DNA from: CAZXYS01 sp964645005
GTDB taxonomy: Bacteria; Bacteroidota; Ignavibacteria; Kapaibacteriales; UBA2268
DNA: 64,000 nucleotides
NCBI GenBank assembly: GCA_964645005.1
Contig: CAZXYS010000002.1
Span: forward strand, 1-64,000
Direction of reading: 5' to 3'
A model generated the notes under the pieces. It worked only from the letters and a program-made list of their open reading frames with translations, made no database searches and was not told the DNA's origin. Shown piece by piece: positions 35,525 to 45,348 of this stretch (the first letter of the stretch is position 1; each line of letters starts with the position of its first letter). A program made the position numbers and the translations under genes.

Positions 35525-35670
35525 ATCCCGGATTCACAATACAAAATTGCATTTGTGGCAAAAAACAGCTAACTTGCTTCGAAATGTCCCGTCGGATGTT
35601 ACATCCGGCGAAATTCCCCTCTTTGCGGGGTGGATTCTTATTTACCCCCTGGTTTTTGTTAACCCAACGG
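35525..35670. repeat. Dispersed repeat, second copy of the 21490 element
   Basis: Same block order as at 21490-21690: ATTCACAATACAAAATTGC, ATTTGTGGCAAAAAACAGC, TAACTTGC, GTCCCGTCGGATGTTACATC, then TGGATTCTTAT and GGTTTTTGTTAACCC. This copy lacks the roughly 55-base insert. Confidence 0.75.
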
Positions 35671-35714
35671 GGGACATGTGCTTACAAAAGTGTTAGATGG
35701 GAAAATTCATTATA

Positions 35715-35830
35715 ACAATTCCCTCATCCCTAAATCACTTCTCCCAAGTGGAGAAGGGACTTTCAGTTTAAAAAGAAATTCTTACACCCTTCTCCCTGCG
35801 GAAGAAGGGCTGGGGATGAGGGTGAACAAC
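35715..35830. repeat. CCCTCATCCC/GGGATGAGGG inverted repeat element
   Basis: CCCTCATCCCTAAA with CTTCTCCCAAGTGGAGAAG at the left and CTTCTCCCTGCGGAAGAAG with GGGGATGAGGG at the right form a two-armed inverted structure of about 105 bases, a typical intergenic repeat. Confidence 0.65.
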
Positions 35831-35875
35831 AGATTTTTTTTGTGCTAATGCAAAATCCGTGAAAAAAAATCTATA

Positions 35876-35920
35876 AAAAAAACCTGCCCCCATATTTGAG
35901 AGCAGGTTTTTGATTTTTTA
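35876..35920. terminator. Bidirectional terminator between repeat block and OPT transporter
   Basis: AAACCTGC at 35879-35886 pairs with GCAGGTTT at 35902-35909, with A-rich sequence on one side and TTTTTGATTTTTT on the other. It can end the minus-strand transporter transcript as well as plus-strand transcription. Confidence 0.75.
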
Positions 35921-35935
35921 TCTAAGCCTTATTTA

Positions 35936-38095
35936 TCAGACTTGATTATTATTCTTCTTAGACTGGTTGATCGGGATTTTGATCAATAGCCATGCGAGAA
36001 CTGCGAATATTATCAGGCTCTGCCAGTAAGATTCATACGGGAAGTGCCATAGTTTAACTTCTCCGAAGGCGAAACCGGCGAAAAGCAGCCCTATAAGCGC
36101 CTCGCCAGCGATTAATCCTGAGGCTAATAATATTCCTATGTTTTCGAATTTAGCTTTTGCTGCTTCACCAGGTCTGGTTCTATCATGTAATTTATCTGCG
36201 ATGCCTCTGATAAGACCACCTACGAAGATAGCAAAAGTAGTTTCCAATGGCAGGTACATACCGATAGCCACAAGCATCGGGCTTTTCAGTCTCATAAGAA
36301 TGAAAGCAACACCCATCAGCATACCGCCAATGACCAGTATCCAGGTCATTTGCTGCTGAATGATACCTTCGGATAGAAATGCCATCAAGCCTGCCTGAGG
36401 TGCTGGGATCTCTTTACTTCCGAAACCGCCGACATAACCTTCTTTCATACCCTGTGCAATATCGCCTTCGTGAAGGATAAACAGCGGGATAAACATAACG
36501 GCGGATGCTATTACTACGCCGAATATATCACCAAGCTGCATCTTCCACGGCGTACCACCAAGAAGGTGACCGGCTTTTAGATCCTGAAGCATTTCGCCTG
36601 CTACCGCTGCAGCAACACAGACGATTGCCGCAACACCAAGAACTGAGGCAACGCCTTCCGGTCCTCTGGCGCCGAGTATAAGCATCAGCAGGGCTGTTAC
36701 AACAACCGTTGAAATCGTCAGTCCACTGATAGGATTATTACTGGAGCCGATAATACCGACAAGATAACCGGAAACTGCTCCGAAAAAGAAACCTGCTATA
36801 ACCATTACAATTGTCGCTACAAGAGCAACATAGATTGTGGTATCAAAAATGAAAAATGTTATTAAAAATGTAGCAACCGCAGCGACTGCCAAACCGAAAA
36901 TAACCCATGTGAAGCTAATGTCTTTTTCGGTTCTCTCGGTTGCGGATTCACCGGTGGCAGCTTCTTTAACGTCTCGTACTGAGCGTTTGATACCTTCGAT
37001 CAAGCTTTTACGCATGTTCCATAGTGTATACCCGGTACCTACAAGCATACCGCCAATTGCGATGGGCTTGACAATCCATATCCATACCTGGTATGCAAGT
37101 TTAGTCCATGTTTTGTCAGGAGCGTCCTTGATAATCTCCGATGCCTGTCTGGAAGCTTCTGCAGCCGTTAGGCTCGCATCATTTGACATTAACAGATTTG
37201 ATACACTTTGTTTGGTCATTTCAAATTTCATTGCTGCTTCTTCTGTCAATCCGAGATTAGAACCTACAACAAAGCTCATCATAGCGCCAAAATCAAGATG
37301 CGGTGCAATGAAGTACATAATTATCGGAGTCAAAAGTCCCCACGCAATCACACCGCCACTGAAGTTAAGTGCGGCAAGTCGGGGACCGATAATATACCCG
37401 ACACCTACATACGCCGGTTTGACACCGGGACCGCTCAAGAGCATACCGCCCTGAGTTTGAGCAGAGGTGCCTAATCCTAAGAATTTAACGGGTGCCTGAG
37501 CGAATTTCATGAAAAATGATCCCGAGTCAGCGAAGATCTTAAATTCACCCATGGCTTTAATTAAACCACCGAGTCCCATTGCAGAGAATAGGAATTTGGA
37601 ACCGCCGCCTGCTGATTGACCTGTTTTATGAATTTCCGCTGCAGCAACTGATTCCGGGAAAGGCAGATCTTTGTCTGATACCATTACCCGCCGCAGCAGG
37701 GCTACGAACATAATTCCGAGTACACCGCCGGTGACCATTATACCTGCTGATATTGCATAGTGACCGGGTGTATAAAAATCTTCCCAGACGCCGGAAATGT
37801 AAAAAGCTGGCAGTGTGAATACTGCGCCTGCAGCGATAGACTCGCCGATAGAACCGACAGTTCTGGTGAAGTTTTCTTCTAAAATATTTCCTTTGAATAA
37901 TCTCAAGAATGCCATACCAATGACCGCCGCAGGATAAGTTGCTGCGATGGTCATACCTGCTTTCAAACCAAGATAAGCGTTAGCCGCGCCCAGAACAATA
38001 GCAAGGATCAGACCTATGATCAGTCCTCTGATCGTAAATTCCGCCATATTCTGTTCGGGCGGCACAAATGGGACAAATTTCTTTTCATCCGCCAT
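35936..38095 (-). CDS. OPT family oligopeptide transporter
   Basis: 719 residues with some 15 hydrophobic membrane segments. It begins PPEQNMAEFTIRGLIIGLIL and has the OPT features GAANAYLGLKAGMTIAATYPAAVIG, LPFPESVAAAEIHKTG, YVGVGYIIGPRLAALNFSGG and SSNNPISGLTIST. The family carries oligopeptides or metal chelates by proton symport across the inner membrane. Substrate choice cannot be read here. A soluble loop of about 30 charged residues lies near position 370-395. No peptidase gene is adjacent. Confidence 0.94.
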   Translation of the reverse strand: MADEKKFVPFVPPEQNMAEFTIRGLIIGLILAIVLGAANAYLGLKAGMTIAATYPAAVIGMAFLRLFKGNILEENFTRTVGSIGESIAAGAVFTLPAFYISGVWEDFYTPGHYAISAGIMVTGGVLGIMFVALLRRVMVSDKDLPFPESVAAAEIHKTGQSAGGGSKFLFSAMGLGGLIKAMGEFKIFADSGSFFMKFAQAPVKFLGLGTSAQTQGGMLLSGPGVKPAYVGVGYIIGPRLAALNFSGGVIAWGLLTPIIMYFIAPHLDFGAMMSFVVGSNLGLTEEAAMKFEMTKQSVSNLLMSNDASLTAAEASRQASEIIKDAPDKTWTKLAYQVWIWIVKPIAIGGMLVGTGYTLWNMRKSLIEGIKRSVRDVKEAATGESATERTEKDISFTWVIFGLAVAAVATFLITFFIFDTTIYVALVATIVMVIAGFFFGAVSGYLVGIIGSSNNPISGLTISTVVVTALLMLILGARGPEGVASVLGVAAIVCVAAAVAGEMLQDLKAGHLLGGTPWKMQLGDIFGVVIASAVMFIPLFILHEGDIAQGMKEGYVGGFGSKEIPAPQAGLMAFLSEGIIQQQMTWILVIGGMLMGVAFILMRLKSPMLVAIGMYLPLETTFAIFVGGLIRGIADKLHDRTRPGEAAKAKFENIGILLASGLIAGEALIGLLFAGFAFGEVKLWHFPYESYWQSLIIFAVLAWLLIKIPINQSKKNNNQV

Positions 38096-38574
38096 GAACT
38101 ACTCCTTTGTTTGTTTGTAAATCATTCATAATCTAATTATTTCATTATTTTCACATAAATTAAAATAGCTCCTCGTAGGAGCATGTTTAAAAGGATCTAT
38201 ATAAAATGATGTATTATTAATTGTGAGTAGTCTTGATTGTATTTATAAAAGCGATCTTTTTCTTTCCCAGTAGTCATATTGCGAAATCTCTTTAATTATT
38301 ATGAACTTATTGACTCAATTCTGCAAAGATACCAAAAATGAAACTTTTGCAGAAATTATTTTCCAATTTTATATTTATTCTCTGATTATTTACAGTATCA
38401 TAAATGTATTGACAGCGCAAACAACGCCGGATTGATGAAGTCTGCCGATGCTATGATGGCGCAGAGTGTGGTGTATTTTAGGATTATGAATATTTACGAC
38501 TGATAAACGTATATTAAAATTATTATCCGGAAAATCCAACTACCCCTTAATTCGGTGGAAGCTCAAAATTTGTG
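38096..38574. other. Spacer upstream of the OPT gene
   Basis: Mostly AT-rich, with a GCTCCTCGTAGGAGC hairpin at about 38167-38181. A short plus-strand stretch at 38402-38494 reads like a decayed C-terminus (CIDSANNAGLMKSADAMMAQ then SVVYFRI and a TGA), but I cannot name it. Confidence 0.4.
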
Positions 38575-38710
38575 TTTGTCTATTCTTCGAACCTGTCACA
38601 CTACGACTCCGCTCCGGGTGACAAAAACAAGTTTTCATGGGAGTGTCATAGTGAGCGGAGTCGAACTATGACCACAGTTCCTTACTTTTGGGGCAGCCCC
38701 AACATTTCCC
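38575..38710. repeat. Dispersed repeat near queA
   Basis: CACTACGACTCCGCTCCGG and GAGCGGAGTCGAACTATGA form an inverted pair. The right end (TTACTTTTGGGGCAGCCCCA) matches the right end of the element at 40164-40337. Confidence 0.6.
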
Positions 38711-38873
38711 GCAAAGTTCAACTTCGCTTTTAATCACAGTAAATCAGGCTAATCAGCGAAATCTGCGGTCAAAATCATCGGTCCAGGCAGCTAATTCTTA
38801 ACTTATAATTCAAAAATTAGAACTCTTAAAGTAGTTAGCCGGTAACCAGTAATCAAGATTAATGAAAAGGATA

Positions 38874-40115
38874 TTAACGCAGCAGCAGCGAAGCATCCCC
38901 ATAACTCAGGAAGCGGTAATCATTTGCCAGCGCTTCTTCATAGACGCGGCGCCAGAGATCACCGCCAAGGAAGGCGGCAACCAGCAGGATCAACGTACTT
39001 TTCGGCATATGGTAATTAGTGATGAGCCCGTCAATTGTGCGAAACTCGTAGCCGGGCACTACAAAAAGCTGAGTCTGCCCAGCCATAAATTTTCTGTTTC
39101 CCTCATCCATCCAGTGGATAACAGCTTGCAGCGATTCTATCGGAGAAGGAGAGTCTCCCTTAGAAGTGAAAAAATATGGTTCCTCCTGATTAATGTATAA
39201 TTCATCAGGATTTTCGCCATGAATAAGCTTAACGCCAAACCAGTAGATCGATTCGAGGAGGCGGAGTGTAGTTGTCCCCGTAGCAATAATAGGATTGTCA
39301 GCATATAGATTATTGATAAGATTTTCGATGGTTCCCCTCGCTGCAAATATCTTTTCGCGATGCATATCATGCTCGCGAACAGAATCCGCTTCGATAGGCT
39401 TGAACGTGCCGGGACCAACATGCAGAATTACTTCATCTATTTGAATATTTCTATCTTTGAAGCGTCCGGTAACTTCATTTGTAAAGTGAAGTCCGGCAGT
39501 GGGCGCCGCGACAGATCCTTCACTCTTCGCATAGACAGTCTGGTATGTGTTCTTATCAGATTCTTCCGCTTTCCGCTTGATATAGGGCGGCAGCGGCGTT
39601 GTTCCCAAAATCTCCAAAATCTCGGCAAAGGACTTATCTTCCGGCTGCCACCTGAACTCCACCTCGGCATTATTCCTCTCCCTGCTGAGGATTTCCGCCT
39701 CAAACATCAAACCTTCACGTTGTTCGACAGAAATCAGAATAAGCCCGGGATCTATCTTCCTGCCGCCGACAACACACTGCCACCGGCAGGTATGCCTGGC
39801 TTGCAGCGCTAACTGCGGATCAGCCGAAGGTTCCAGCGGCTCGACACAGAGCAGTTCCGCTTTGCCGCCGGTCGGCTTTCGGAGGAAAATGCGGGCGGAA
39901 ATAACTTTTGTGGAATTAACTGCAACCAGCGCATTTTTCGGCAGCAACTCCGGCAGATCTTTGAAAACGTGGTGAGAAATTTCTCCCGAACATGCTTTAG
40001 CGACCAGTAGTTTGCTGTCAGACCTGTCTGGCAGCGGATATTTGGCGATTCGCTGCTGAGGCAGTTCATAGGAATAATCTTCAGGATTTATATCGGGTAT
40101 GTATTTATCAGTCAA
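38874..40115 (-). CDS. queA: tRNA preQ1(34) S-adenosylmethionine ribosyltransferase-isomerase
   Basis: 413 residues, longer than the E. coli enzyme (about 356) as in the Bacteroidota form. Conserved blocks: SYELPQQRIAKYPLPDRSDS, ALVAVNSTKVISARIF, GKAELLCVEPL, TPLPPYIKR, YQTVYAKSEGSVAAPTAGLH, HVGPGTFKPIEADSVREHDM, ATGTTTLRLLESI and LITNYHMPKSTLILLVAAF. It transfers the ribosyl part of SAM to preQ1 in tRNA to form epoxyqueuosine. The other queuosine genes are not in the window. Confidence 0.95.
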   Translation of the reverse strand: MTDKYIPDINPEDYSYELPQQRIAKYPLPDRSDSKLLVAKACSGEISHHVFKDLPELLPKNALVAVNSTKVISARIFLRKPTGGKAELLCVEPLEPSADPQLALQARHTCRWQCVVGGRKIDPGLILISVEQREGLMFEAEILSRERNNAEVEFRWQPEDKSFAEILEILGTTPLPPYIKRKAEESDKNTYQTVYAKSEGSVAAPTAGLHFTNEVTGRFKDRNIQIDEVILHVGPGTFKPIEADSVREHDMHREKIFAARGTIENLINNLYADNPIIATGTTTLRLLESIYWFGVKLIHGENPDELYINQEEPYFFTSKGDSPSPIESLQAVIHWMDEGNRKFMAGQTQLFVVPGYEFRTIDGLITNYHMPKSTLILLVAAFLGGDLWRRVYEEALANDYRFLSYGDASLLLR

Positions 40116-40161
40116 TTTTTTGGGTTTTTATGAAAAGTAATTTTATAGACTTCGTCAATAA

Positions 40162-40339
40162 TTGAGGCTGACTCATAAGTAGTAAAATCCTGTGAACGTT
40201 ATTCTAAGCGCAGCGAAGCTGAGCTTGCGAAATCCCGCTTTAGCGGGGAATCCGGTATTCATCAGATTCCTGCCCTGCTAAAGAAGGATCTAAAAACCTT
40301 CGCAGGAATGACAATCTCATACTTTTGGGTCAGCCTCAA
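40162..40339. repeat. MITE-like element with 19-bp terminal inverted repeats
   Basis: The left end TTGAGGCTGACTCATAAGT and the reverse complement of the right end, TTGAGGCTGACCCAAAAGT, agree at 17 of 19 positions. Inside are CCCGCTTTAGCGGGG and a TTCCTGC..GCAGGAATGAC hairpin shared with 7500-7540, 7773-7795 and 15196-15237. It has no coding capacity and lies between queA and the surA-like gene. Confidence 0.72.
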
Positions 40340-40351
40340 AAGAAGGGATGG

Positions 40352-41656
40352 TCATTCTTTTTTGATCTCCCAGTACATTTCCGCGCGCAGTTCATCGATC
40401 CAATCCTCGAACATCTTGCTCTGCTTATTCGCTTTTGCAAACTGCTCGATCTTTTCGTAATCATCTTCAAGATTAGGCTTGTGCGCAGGATAGAACTCTT
40501 TCTTGTAAATAATATAATACCCCTTCTTGGTCGGATCACCTGTATATTCCATTGGTTCGGTGACTCCGCCTTCCGGCATATCCATAACCACCTTTTTCAT
40601 TTCCCCCGGAAGTTCATTCAAAGGAAGTTTTCCAAGTTTACCACCAAACCCTCGTGTTTGCTTATCGTCGGAATATTTTTTAGCCAATTTCCGGAAGCTC
40701 TCGCCTTCTTCCACCCGTTTTTTAATGTCTGTAAGAAGGTCTTTAACTTTTTCCTTATCCTTGGTAGTTTCGCCGACTTTGAAGAGAATATGCCTTGTGA
40801 ACACCCTGTTTTTCTCCTTATCCATAGTCTGGATAATGTGAAAACCAAAAGGTGTTTCCACCGGAAGCGAAATCTCATCCTCTTGAAGGGAAAATGCTGC
40901 CTGTTCAAAAGCCGGATACAGCTTCCCTTTTTCAAACCAGCCAAGTTCGCCCCCGTCTTCACGGGTCATAGGGTCATCACTATACCTTTTTGCAAATTCA
41001 GCAAAGTCACCTCCGGCAATGATAGAATCCCTCACGCGTTTGGCAAGTTGAACGGTTTCTTCTCTGGCATCCTTATCGGCTTCGATATATTTAACAATCT
41101 GATAAAGTTTCACCTGCGGCGGAATTTGAGGCAGGGTATCCTTGTGAGCTTCATAAAACTCCTTAACCTCTCTGGGAGAAACAGTAATATCAGAGAATTT
41201 TTGCTGTTTAAGTTTCTCAGCAAGTAATTTCTTGCGGAAAAGCTCCTTGTAATCCTGCTTGAGTTTCGAGAGGGAAATCCCCATAATATTCTCGACTCGC
41301 TTTTCCGATCCGTAATGGCTCACCCAATTACTGATCATAAAATCCACCCGCTGGTTGACTTCCTCATCGGTCACAACAACAGAATCTTCGATAGCCTTTG
41401 TAACTACAAGGTTTTCGTCAATCAGGTTATTAAGCACTTTCTCTCTGATCTCCGGATCATTCGGATCGATATCCGGTTGCTGCTGAGCCATCGCCATGAT
41501 ATAGCCGTCTACCTCGGATTTCATAATTATCTCGTTACCGACGACGGCAACTATTTTGTCAAGGGATTTCCCCTCTTTAATCTGGGAAAATGCCTTTCCT
41601 GAAAATATACTTGCAATTATAAGCGAAATTGTTATGAAACCAGTTACTTTCTTCAT
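40352..41656 (-). CDS. SurA-like periplasmic peptidyl-prolyl isomerase
   Basis: Start at 41656 (MKKVTGFITISLIIASIFS, signal peptide ending near AFSQ) with a GGTG site; a start nine codons earlier is possible. About 434 residues. A SurA N-terminal chaperone domain (LDKIVAVVGNEIIMKSEVDG .. LIDENLVVTKAIED) is followed by two parvulin domains: DFAEFAKRYSDDPMTREDGG .. TPFGFHIIQ, and FTRHILFKVG .. FRKLAKKYSDDKQTRGFGGK. It assists outer-membrane protein folding. It is the second gene of a pair with the larger isomerase just upstream. Confidence 0.92.
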   Translation of the reverse strand: MKKVTGFITISLIIASIFSGKAFSQIKEGKSLDKIVAVVGNEIIMKSEVDGYIMAMAQQQPDIDPNDPEIREKVLNNLIDENLVVTKAIEDSVVVTDEEVNQRVDFMISNWVSHYGSEKRVENIMGISLSKLKQDYKELFRKKLLAEKLKQQKFSDITVSPREVKEFYEAHKDTLPQIPPQVKLYQIVKYIEADKDAREETVQLAKRVRDSIIAGGDFAEFAKRYSDDPMTREDGGELGWFEKGKLYPAFEQAAFSLQEDEISLPVETPFGFHIIQTMDKEKNRVFTRHILFKVGETTKDKEKVKDLLTDIKKRVEEGESFRKLAKKYSDDKQTRGFGGKLGKLPLNELPGEMKKVVMDMPEGGVTEPMEYTGDPTKKGYYIIYKKEFYPAHKPNLEDDYEKIEQFAKANKQSKMFEDWIDELRAEMYWEIKKE

Positions 41657-41709
41657 AATCACCAGTTTATTATTAGAATCCATTAATATTTAACGAATTC
41701 TGCCGCAAT

Positions 41710-43752
41710 CTAATTTGAAAAAATCTTTTTTATATTTTCTTTTTTAATATCCACAGGGAATTTTTCCTTAACTTTAGCGAGCCATTTCTGAGTCAATTTC
41801 TTTTGCATAAGGTCCTGAAATTCAGGAGCAAAATCCGAAACAGCCTCCTCAAATTTCTTGATCCGGGGATTCTGATAGTCATTGATCTTAACTATCGTGT
41901 AACCCTTCTCATATTCCATTGGCTCAAGTACATCTCCGGGTTTTGCATCTTTTTCATAAGCCTTTTTAGCCAATTTATTATCCTCAACAGAAACAAAACC
42001 CCAGTTGCCTTCTTTCTCGCGGTATTTATCTCTTTGAGTGAATTCCTTCGCCAGTTTAGCAAAATCTTCTCCGTCCTGAATCCTGCCATATAAAAGTTTG
42101 GCGAGAGAATCCGACAATACATAAATTTCACTCAAGTCATATTTGGGGTTTGTTTTATATCTTTGCTTTGTAGTGTCATAGTATTCTCTGGCAAGAGTGG
42201 AATCAAATTTGAGATTATCCCAAACTTCCAAAGCTTCCACCCGGAAAAGAAGTATTCCATCGCGGAACTCATCCATCAGCGCCTTGAATTTCGGAAATTC
42301 TTCTTCAAGATCTTTCGAAGCTTCCTTAAATGCCAGATCATCAGTGACTTTGTCTATCGCCCTGTTAAAGCCGCTCCAATTTGTGGAAAGCCCCTTCAAT
42401 TCTGTCATATTATTCATTTTATCAATAAGATATTCGACAGAATATTCCTTGTCCAGGATCATGAATACCGGCTTTTCACGTATGCTCTCAGGAATTTCCG
42501 CATCCCAGTTTTCTTTGTTGGTTGTCTGTGTGGTATCAACCAGCGACATCACTCTATTAATGACATTGTCGAATTTCTGAAGTTTATACGCTTCTTTCAG
42601 CGGGTCCAGATGAGCCTGCTTATCCTGTTCAAAATAAAGCCTCTTATAAGTTTTGCGAATCTCTTCCCTTTGGTCTTCCTTGTCAAACTCTTTTGTACTA
42701 TCTCTCTTAATAATATGAATACCAAGCTGGCTGTAGACCTTGCCGGATATTTCACCATCCTCAAGCTCGAAGATCTTTTCCTCTACTTCGGGGACTACAT
42801 TTCTACCGCTTCCTTCAAATCCCGAAGAACGAGAATACCACGCTCCGAAATAACCGCCTTTCATAGCGGTGGCTGCGTCATCGGAGTGAAGCTGGGCTGC
42901 TTCCGTAAAATCAGCGCCGTTTTGAAGAGCTTTTATTATACTGTCCGCTTTTGCTTCAACTGCTGCGGTGTCTTCTTTCAATCCTTCGCTCAATAGAATA
43001 TGCCTTGCTTTTACCTTGACTCTGGGTTTCTTTTCAATAAGCTTAATAATGAAATAGCCGTAATCTGTTTTTACCAATTCGGGATATATTTCGCCTTCTT
43101 CTTCAATAGCATACATGGCATTTTCAATTGGGCGTTGAACTTTGCCGGAAGTTATGTAAGCAGGGACTATTCCGTCGTTCTTTTTAGTTTGTTCATCATC
43201 GGAATATTGTTGGACAATTTTTTCAAAATTTTCGCCCTGCTTCAATTTTTTAAGGGCTTCTCTGGCTTTCTTGTATGCCTCGGTAGTGTCAGGATTCGGA
43301 GTTTTACCCTTATTGGAAATAAGAACTATACCAACTTTAAGCTCCCAATCCCTGCGATCAAGCATTTTTTGAACATGAGGTTCAACAACATGTTTATCAT
43401 AATAGAATGATTCAGCCAGAATTTTCCTGTTTTGCTCAATATCACTCTGCACTGCGGAATCATTTTCAAAGCCGCGTTCAAGAGCATCGAGAACTTTCAA
43501 TCTGTAATTGACATATAGATTCAAAAAATCCATGACAGAATCTCTCGGAACATTGGCAAGATTCACATTTTCCCTGTTCATGTTCTTGCGGAAAGCTTTT
43601 TCTAACTTGCTATAGGTAATTTTTTCCGGTCCTACTTCGACGAGAATTTTATTTTCATATTTGTTCGATTCAGCGTTGAGTGTAGGATTCACACCGGAAA
43701 ATAAAATTATCCAGATAAAAACCATTGAGAGCCCAGATAAAATTTTATTCAT
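41710..43752 (-). CDS. Large periplasmic PPIase with three parvulin-type domains
   Basis: About 680 residues from MNKILSGLSMVFIWIILFSG (signal peptide), with an AAGGA site upstream; starts at 43761 or 43785 are alternatives. A SurA/PpiD-like N-terminal domain leads into parvulin domains around residues 140-250 (FEKIVQQYSDDEQTKKNDGI), 255-365 (KARHILLSEGLKED; FTEAAQLHSDDAATAMKGGY) and 540-635 (FAKLAKEFTQRDKYREKEGN). Between the second and third is a helical linker of about 170 residues. It lies 54 bases upstream of the smaller SurA-like gene and is probably cotranscribed for envelope protein folding. Confidence 0.9.
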   Translation of the reverse strand: MNKILSGLSMVFIWIILFSGVNPTLNAESNKYENKILVEVGPEKITYSKLEKAFRKNMNRENVNLANVPRDSVMDFLNLYVNYRLKVLDALERGFENDSAVQSDIEQNRKILAESFYYDKHVVEPHVQKMLDRRDWELKVGIVLISNKGKTPNPDTTEAYKKAREALKKLKQGENFEKIVQQYSDDEQTKKNDGIVPAYITSGKVQRPIENAMYAIEEEGEIYPELVKTDYGYFIIKLIEKKPRVKVKARHILLSEGLKEDTAAVEAKADSIIKALQNGADFTEAAQLHSDDAATAMKGGYFGAWYSRSSGFEGSGRNVVPEVEEKIFELEDGEISGKVYSQLGIHIIKRDSTKEFDKEDQREEIRKTYKRLYFEQDKQAHLDPLKEAYKLQKFDNVINRVMSLVDTTQTTNKENWDAEIPESIREKPVFMILDKEYSVEYLIDKMNNMTELKGLSTNWSGFNRAIDKVTDDLAFKEASKDLEEEFPKFKALMDEFRDGILLFRVEALEVWDNLKFDSTLAREYYDTTKQRYKTNPKYDLSEIYVLSDSLAKLLYGRIQDGEDFAKLAKEFTQRDKYREKEGNWGFVSVEDNKLAKKAYEKDAKPGDVLEPMEYEKGYTIVKINDYQNPRIKKFEEAVSDFAPEFQDLMQKKLTQKWLAKVKEKFPVDIKKENIKKIFSN

Positions 43753-43965
43753 ATTTAACATCCTTAATTTATTTAAAAACAACATGATTCAGGATTTTGT
43801 AAAAAGCAAATTTCCAAAACTTATTTCTTATATCCAAAAGAACGATAATAAAAAACGAGTAATCATCAAATATATTATTTCATAAGTAATATTTATATCC
43901 TTTTTGTTTTCAATGTACTTTATAATCTTAATCGTATTTAACGACATATATGTTCGCTGATAATT

Positions 43966-45330
43966 TTATTTAACAAGTTCATCGGCAAACTTCCATATAT
44001 CACCAGCTCCCAATGTCATTACGATATCTCCATCCTGAATAATACCCGAAAGCTCTTTTTTCAAATTATCTTTGCTCTCAACATAATAGACATTTTTATG
44101 CCCGAAACGTTTCGCAGAATCTGAAATTAATCGTCCTGTAACACCTTCTATCGGCTTTTCCCGGGCAGGGTAAACATCTGTAACGACAAGGACATCGGCA
44201 TCGAAAAAAGATCTTGCAAATTCTTTGTAAAATTGCTGTGTACGAGTATAGGTATGCGGCTGGAAAATGCAAACAATCCGCCTGTCCCAGCCGGAACGAG
44301 CTGCATGTAAAGTCGCTTTCACTTCCGTAGGATGATGAGCATAATCATCTACGACAAGGATGCCGTCCTTCTCTCCTTTTATGTCGAATCGCCGGAAGAC
44401 ACCATGAAATTCAGACATAGCTTCCTGAATTACCTCGAAATCGATTCCCATTGTTCTGGCTATTGCAACTGCTCCCAGAGCATTTTTCAAGTTATGCAAG
44501 CCGGGGATATGTATTTCAAGCTTCCCAAGTTCCTCTCCTTTCTCAAAAACAGTGAATTGCGAAGAAGATTGGGTATACTTCGTATCCACAGCATAATAAT
44601 CACTGTGTGGGTTGATGCCAAAGCTTATGATTTTTTTATTTATTTCGGAGTAAATGTCTTCAACACCGGGATCATCCAGACAGACAGCAACAAAACCGTA
44701 GAAGGGTACATTATTAGCAAATTCAACGAATGTTTTCTTTAAATCATCGAAATCGCTGTATACATCTAAGTGCTCTTCTTCAATATTATTGACTAAAGCA
44801 ATCGTAGGGGATAATTGAAGGAATGAGCGATCGTATTCATCAGCCTCTACAACAATCCACTCACCTTTGCCTAGCCGGGCATTGGTTCCGCCGAAGTCCC
44901 GCAGCCTCCCACCTACTATTACAGTTGGATCCATATCGGCTTTGATTAATATCAGCCCCAGCATCGAAGTAGTTGTTGTCTTCCCGTGTGTTCCCGAAAT
45001 TGCAAGGCAGAAGTTTAAACGTGACACCTGCGCGAGCATCTCTGCCCGACGAACTACGAGGATATTGAGCCTGTATGCTTCCTGCGTTTCAGGATTCTTC
45101 TTTGGATCGACAGCGCTGGAGTAAACTACAACTTCAGCGTCAGCAATATTTTCAGCCTTGTGACCAATATGAATATTAGCACCAAGTGATGATAGATATT
45201 CAGTATTTTCTGATTTTAATATATCGGAACCGGTAACTTCAAATCCCTGATTTATGAGTATTTCTGCGATACCGCTCATACCGATACCGCCTATACCAAC
45301 AAAATGCAATTTCTTAACCGTCGAAAACAT
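43966..45330 (-). CDS. murC: UDP-N-acetylmuramate-L-alanine ligase
   Basis: 454 residues, the usual length. HFVGIGGIGMSGIAEILI binds the UDP part. The P-loop ISGTHGKTTTTSMLGLI binds ATP. VEADEYDRSFLQL, NIEEEHLDVY, PGLHNLKNALGAVA, DDYAHHPTEVKATL and FQPHTYTRT are Mur-ligase motifs. It adds L-Ala to UDP-MurNAc in peptidoglycan synthesis. No other mur/fts genes flank it, so it has left the dcw cluster found in many bacteria. Confidence 0.97.
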   Translation of the reverse strand: MFSTVKKLHFVGIGGIGMSGIAEILINQGFEVTGSDILKSENTEYLSSLGANIHIGHKAENIADAEVVVYSSAVDPKKNPETQEAYRLNILVVRRAEMLAQVSRLNFCLAISGTHGKTTTTSMLGLILIKADMDPTVIVGGRLRDFGGTNARLGKGEWIVVEADEYDRSFLQLSPTIALVNNIEEEHLDVYSDFDDLKKTFVEFANNVPFYGFVAVCLDDPGVEDIYSEINKKIISFGINPHSDYYAVDTKYTQSSSQFTVFEKGEELGKLEIHIPGLHNLKNALGAVAIARTMGIDFEVIQEAMSEFHGVFRRFDIKGEKDGILVVDDYAHHPTEVKATLHAARSGWDRRIVCIFQPHTYTRTQQFYKEFARSFFDADVLVVTDVYPAREKPIEGVTGRLISDSAKRFGHKNVYYVESKDNLKKELSGIIQDGDIVMTLGAGDIWKFADELVK

Positions 45331-45348
45331 CCAATTCCTTTTCTTTTA

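Noticed and set aside
38402..38494. Plus-strand fragment CIDSANNAGLMKSADAMMAQ followed by a stop
   Set aside because: It reads like a decayed protein tail, but no parent family is recognised and the frame is short.
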